Shown here: in pieces, positions 62,433 to 64,000 of the stretch
Position numbering within the stretch: position 1 is the stretch's first letter
How the letters are laid out: each line of letters starts with the position of its first letter
DNA from: Bacillus tequilensis KCTC 13622
GTDB taxonomy: Bacteria; Bacillota; Bacilli; Bacillales; Bacillaceae
DNA: 64,000 nucleotides
Assembly: GCF_000507145.1 (NCBI RefSeq)
Contig: NZ_AYTO01000031.1
Coordinates: 1 to 64,000, forward strand
Reading direction: 5' to 3'
Made by a program: the position numbers and the translations under genes
The notes under the pieces: generated by a model
What the model was told of the DNA's origin: nothing
Seen by the model: only the letters and a program-made list of their open reading frames with translations
Database searches by the model: none

Positions 62433-64000
62433 TTAGAATAACCGTTTTAAACTTTTCTTCAGTGACGGCATTTCAATTTTTTGGTTTTCGAAGAAATTTT
62501 TCAACATGTATTTGCTGAAGCCTTTTGCCTGTCCGTAGGTGATTTTGCCGGGAAGCGGCGGTTCGTTTCCGATCATGACATCCACAACAACCGGCTGATC
62601 TGAGTGCAGCGCCGCATGAAAAGCCGGCGCAAGCTCTTCCGCTCTGGTTACTTTGATGCCCTTTGCGCCGCAGCTTTCTGCAAATGCGGCATAGTCGACG
62701 TTTTGAAGGTTTGTGGCATAGTCGATATTGCCTTTGACCTGCTGCTCATACTCGATCATGCCGAGATTTTCATTGTTTAAAATGACGACGGTGATCGGGA
62801 GCTTGTATTTGACGGCCGTCGGGAGATCCTGCATGACCATGGAAAAGCCTCCATCACCACAGACAGCGATTGTCTGGCGTTCTGGTTCGGCCAAGCTTGA
62901 TGCGATCGCTCCCGGCAGGCCGCAGCCCATTGTCGCAAGCCAGCTGGAAACGATAAAATCCTGGTTCGCATTCATTTTGAAATGACGCGCCATCCAAACT
63001 GTCACAGTGCCGACATCTACAGAGAGCACCGCATCATCGGCAGCCGCTTCCTGAAGACGTGCCACGACCTGCTGGGGTTTAAGCGGTGTTGCCGCCTCTG
63101 TCTCATCTTTTTCAATTTCGTTCCACCAATGCTGCATATGTTCTGTGCAGGCATTCAGGAATCTTCTGTCTTCCTTCCGCTCAATATACTCCGTCAATTC
63201 GCGCAGACCGAGCGCAGAATCGCAGACAAGACCCGCTGTCACCGGATAGCGTTTTCCGATTTTCGCCGGATCTGAATCGAGCTGGATGGCCGGTGTGTCA
63301 TCAGGCAAATAATCACGGTACGGGAATGACGTTCCGAGCATGATTAATAAATCGCATTCCTCCATTGCCTCGTAAGCCGGCTTCGTGCCGATCTGCCCGA
63401 GGTTGCCGAGAAAATGCGGGTGCTTATCAGGAACGACGCCTTTTGCCGGGAGCGTGACCACGATCGGCGCGGCGGCTTTGTCAGCAAATTCCAAAAGCTC
63501 CTGTTTTGCCTTTTTCATTCCCTGCCCCGCCAAAATAATCGGCTTTTTGGCGTTATTAATATATTGCGCACAGGTGACGAGCTGCTCCTTTTTCGGTTCA
63601 AGGTTCCCTTCTATATACACTGGTGAAGTGTACACGGGCTCGCGTTTGATTTTCTCCGCAAACAAATCATCAGACACGCTCAATACCGCAACGCCTTTTT
63701 TGCTGTAGGCGGTGCGAATAGCCTGATTCAAGAGATCCGGCAAAGATTCCGTGCTATGTACCTCTCTGTTGAACACAGCCACGTCCTCAAACATTTGCTC
63801 AAGCTTGATCTCCTGAAAATAATCCCGTCCGACTTCACCTGATGAAACCTGTCCCGCAATCGCCAGCACAGGGGCGCCATCCGCTTTTGCATCATATAAT
63901 CCATTTAATAAGTGCACCGCCCCCGGCCCTGCGATCGACAGGCAGACGCCGATTTTGCCGGTGAGTTTCGCCTCAGCCGCGGCTGCCAGCGCCGCCACCT
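62433..64000 (-). CDS. ydaP: Pyruvate oxidase-like TPP enzyme YdaP (5' end outside window)
   Basis: At least 522 codons of a thiamine-diphosphate enzyme of the pyruvate oxidase/acetolactate synthase type. The central FAD/nucleotide-binding-fold domain and the C-terminal TPP motif GDGGFSMVMQDLPTAVKYKLPITVVILNNE are present. The frame runs off the right edge; about 50 N-terminal residues, including the catalytic Glu, are missing here. In B. subtilis ydaP is a sigma-B-controlled gene; the promoter lies outside the window. Confidence 0.93.
   Translation of the reverse strand, partial: VAALAAAAEAKLTGKIGVCLSIAGPGAVHLLNGLYDAKADGAPVLAIAGQVSSGEVGRDYFQEIKLEQMFEDVAVFNREVHSTESLPDLLNQAIRTAYSKKGVAVLSVSDDLFAEKIKREPVYTSPVYIEGNLEPKKEQLVTCAQYINNAKKPIILAGQGMKKAKQELLEFADKAAAPIVVTLPAKGVVPDKHPHFLGNLGQIGTKPAYEAMEECDLLIMLGTSFPYRDYLPDDTPAIQLDSDPAKIGKRYPVTAGLVCDSALGLRELTEYIERKEDRRFLNACTEHMQHWWNEIEKDETEAATPLKPQQVVARLQEAAADDAVLSVDVGTVTVWMARHFKMNANQDFIVSSWLATMGCGLPGAIASSLAEPERQTIAVCGDGGFSMVMQDLPTAVKYKLPITVVILNNENLGMIEYEQQVKGNIDYATNLQNVDYAAFAESCGAKGIKVTRAEELAPAFHAALHSDQPVVVDVMIGNEPPLPGKITYGQAKGFSKYMLKNFFENQKIEMPSLKKSLKRLF

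Overview
The window comes from a member of the Bacillus subtilis species complex. From about 23.8 kb to the right edge the gene order is the B. subtilis ydaP-to-trnS backbone, read here in reverse. The proteins are close to the 168 versions I remember, although the exact species or strain cannot be fixed from sequence alone. Starts (ATG, GTG, many TTG), strong Shine-Dalgarno (SD) sites and sigma-A, sigma-B and sigma-E type promoters all fit a low-GC Firmicute.

Right part (24.0-64.0 kb), conserved chromosome. It holds a seven-gene tRNA cluster; ydcK, cmpA and tex; the complete stress module rsbRA-rsbS-rsbT-rsbU-rsbV-rsbW-sigB-rsbX with its internal sigma-B promoter; the NdoAI/NdoA (MazEF-type) toxin-antitoxin pair; alr, ydcC, acpS, ydcA, ydbT/S, cshA, murF, ddl, ydbP and ydbO; the Fur-box-led fbpAB operon; ydbM, ydbL and an ABC exporter (ydbJK). 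Next come a DAACS-family amino-acid/dicarboxylate symporter behind a ydaO-type (cyclic-di-AMP) riboswitch, ydbI, and the C4-dicarboxylate genes dctP/dctR/dctS/dctB. The region ends with general-stress genes (ydbD, gsiB, ydaT, ydaS), mntH with an MntR box, and ydaP cut by the window end.

Left part (1-23.9 kb), an integration hotspot at the tRNA-Leu(GAG) gene that is the ICEBs1 attachment site. The 17-bp att core (CTAGGTTGAGGGCCTAG) is intact in the tRNA, and degraded copies lie near 19.95, 16.74, 13.69, 8.77 and 0.1 kb. A further weak copy lies between the two tRNA-Leu genes. Several copies keep the tRNA 3' half, a hairpin and the 3' end of a tyrosine-recombinase gene, which suggests serial tandem integrations that have since decayed. 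ICEBs1 relics next to the tRNA are int, cwlT (NlpC/P60 catalytic Cys replaced by Tyr) and rapI, all broken, plus an apparently intact phrI encoding the DRVGA peptide. A second rap relic and a second phr tail lie near 12 kb.

Between the att relics are cargo-like modules. They include a cspC duplication flanking an HxlR regulator, azoreductase, glucose uptake/glucose dehydrogenase and YdeB, followed by a Des-like desaturase. Further modules carry an asparaginase relic, a threonine-synthase-like gene, ridA and a YheO-type regulator; ohrR/ohr with an esterase; a ProP-type transporter with a BCCT relic; and cupin, DinB and flavodoxin-fold genes. Pseudogenes are concentrated here; I saw none on the backbone side.
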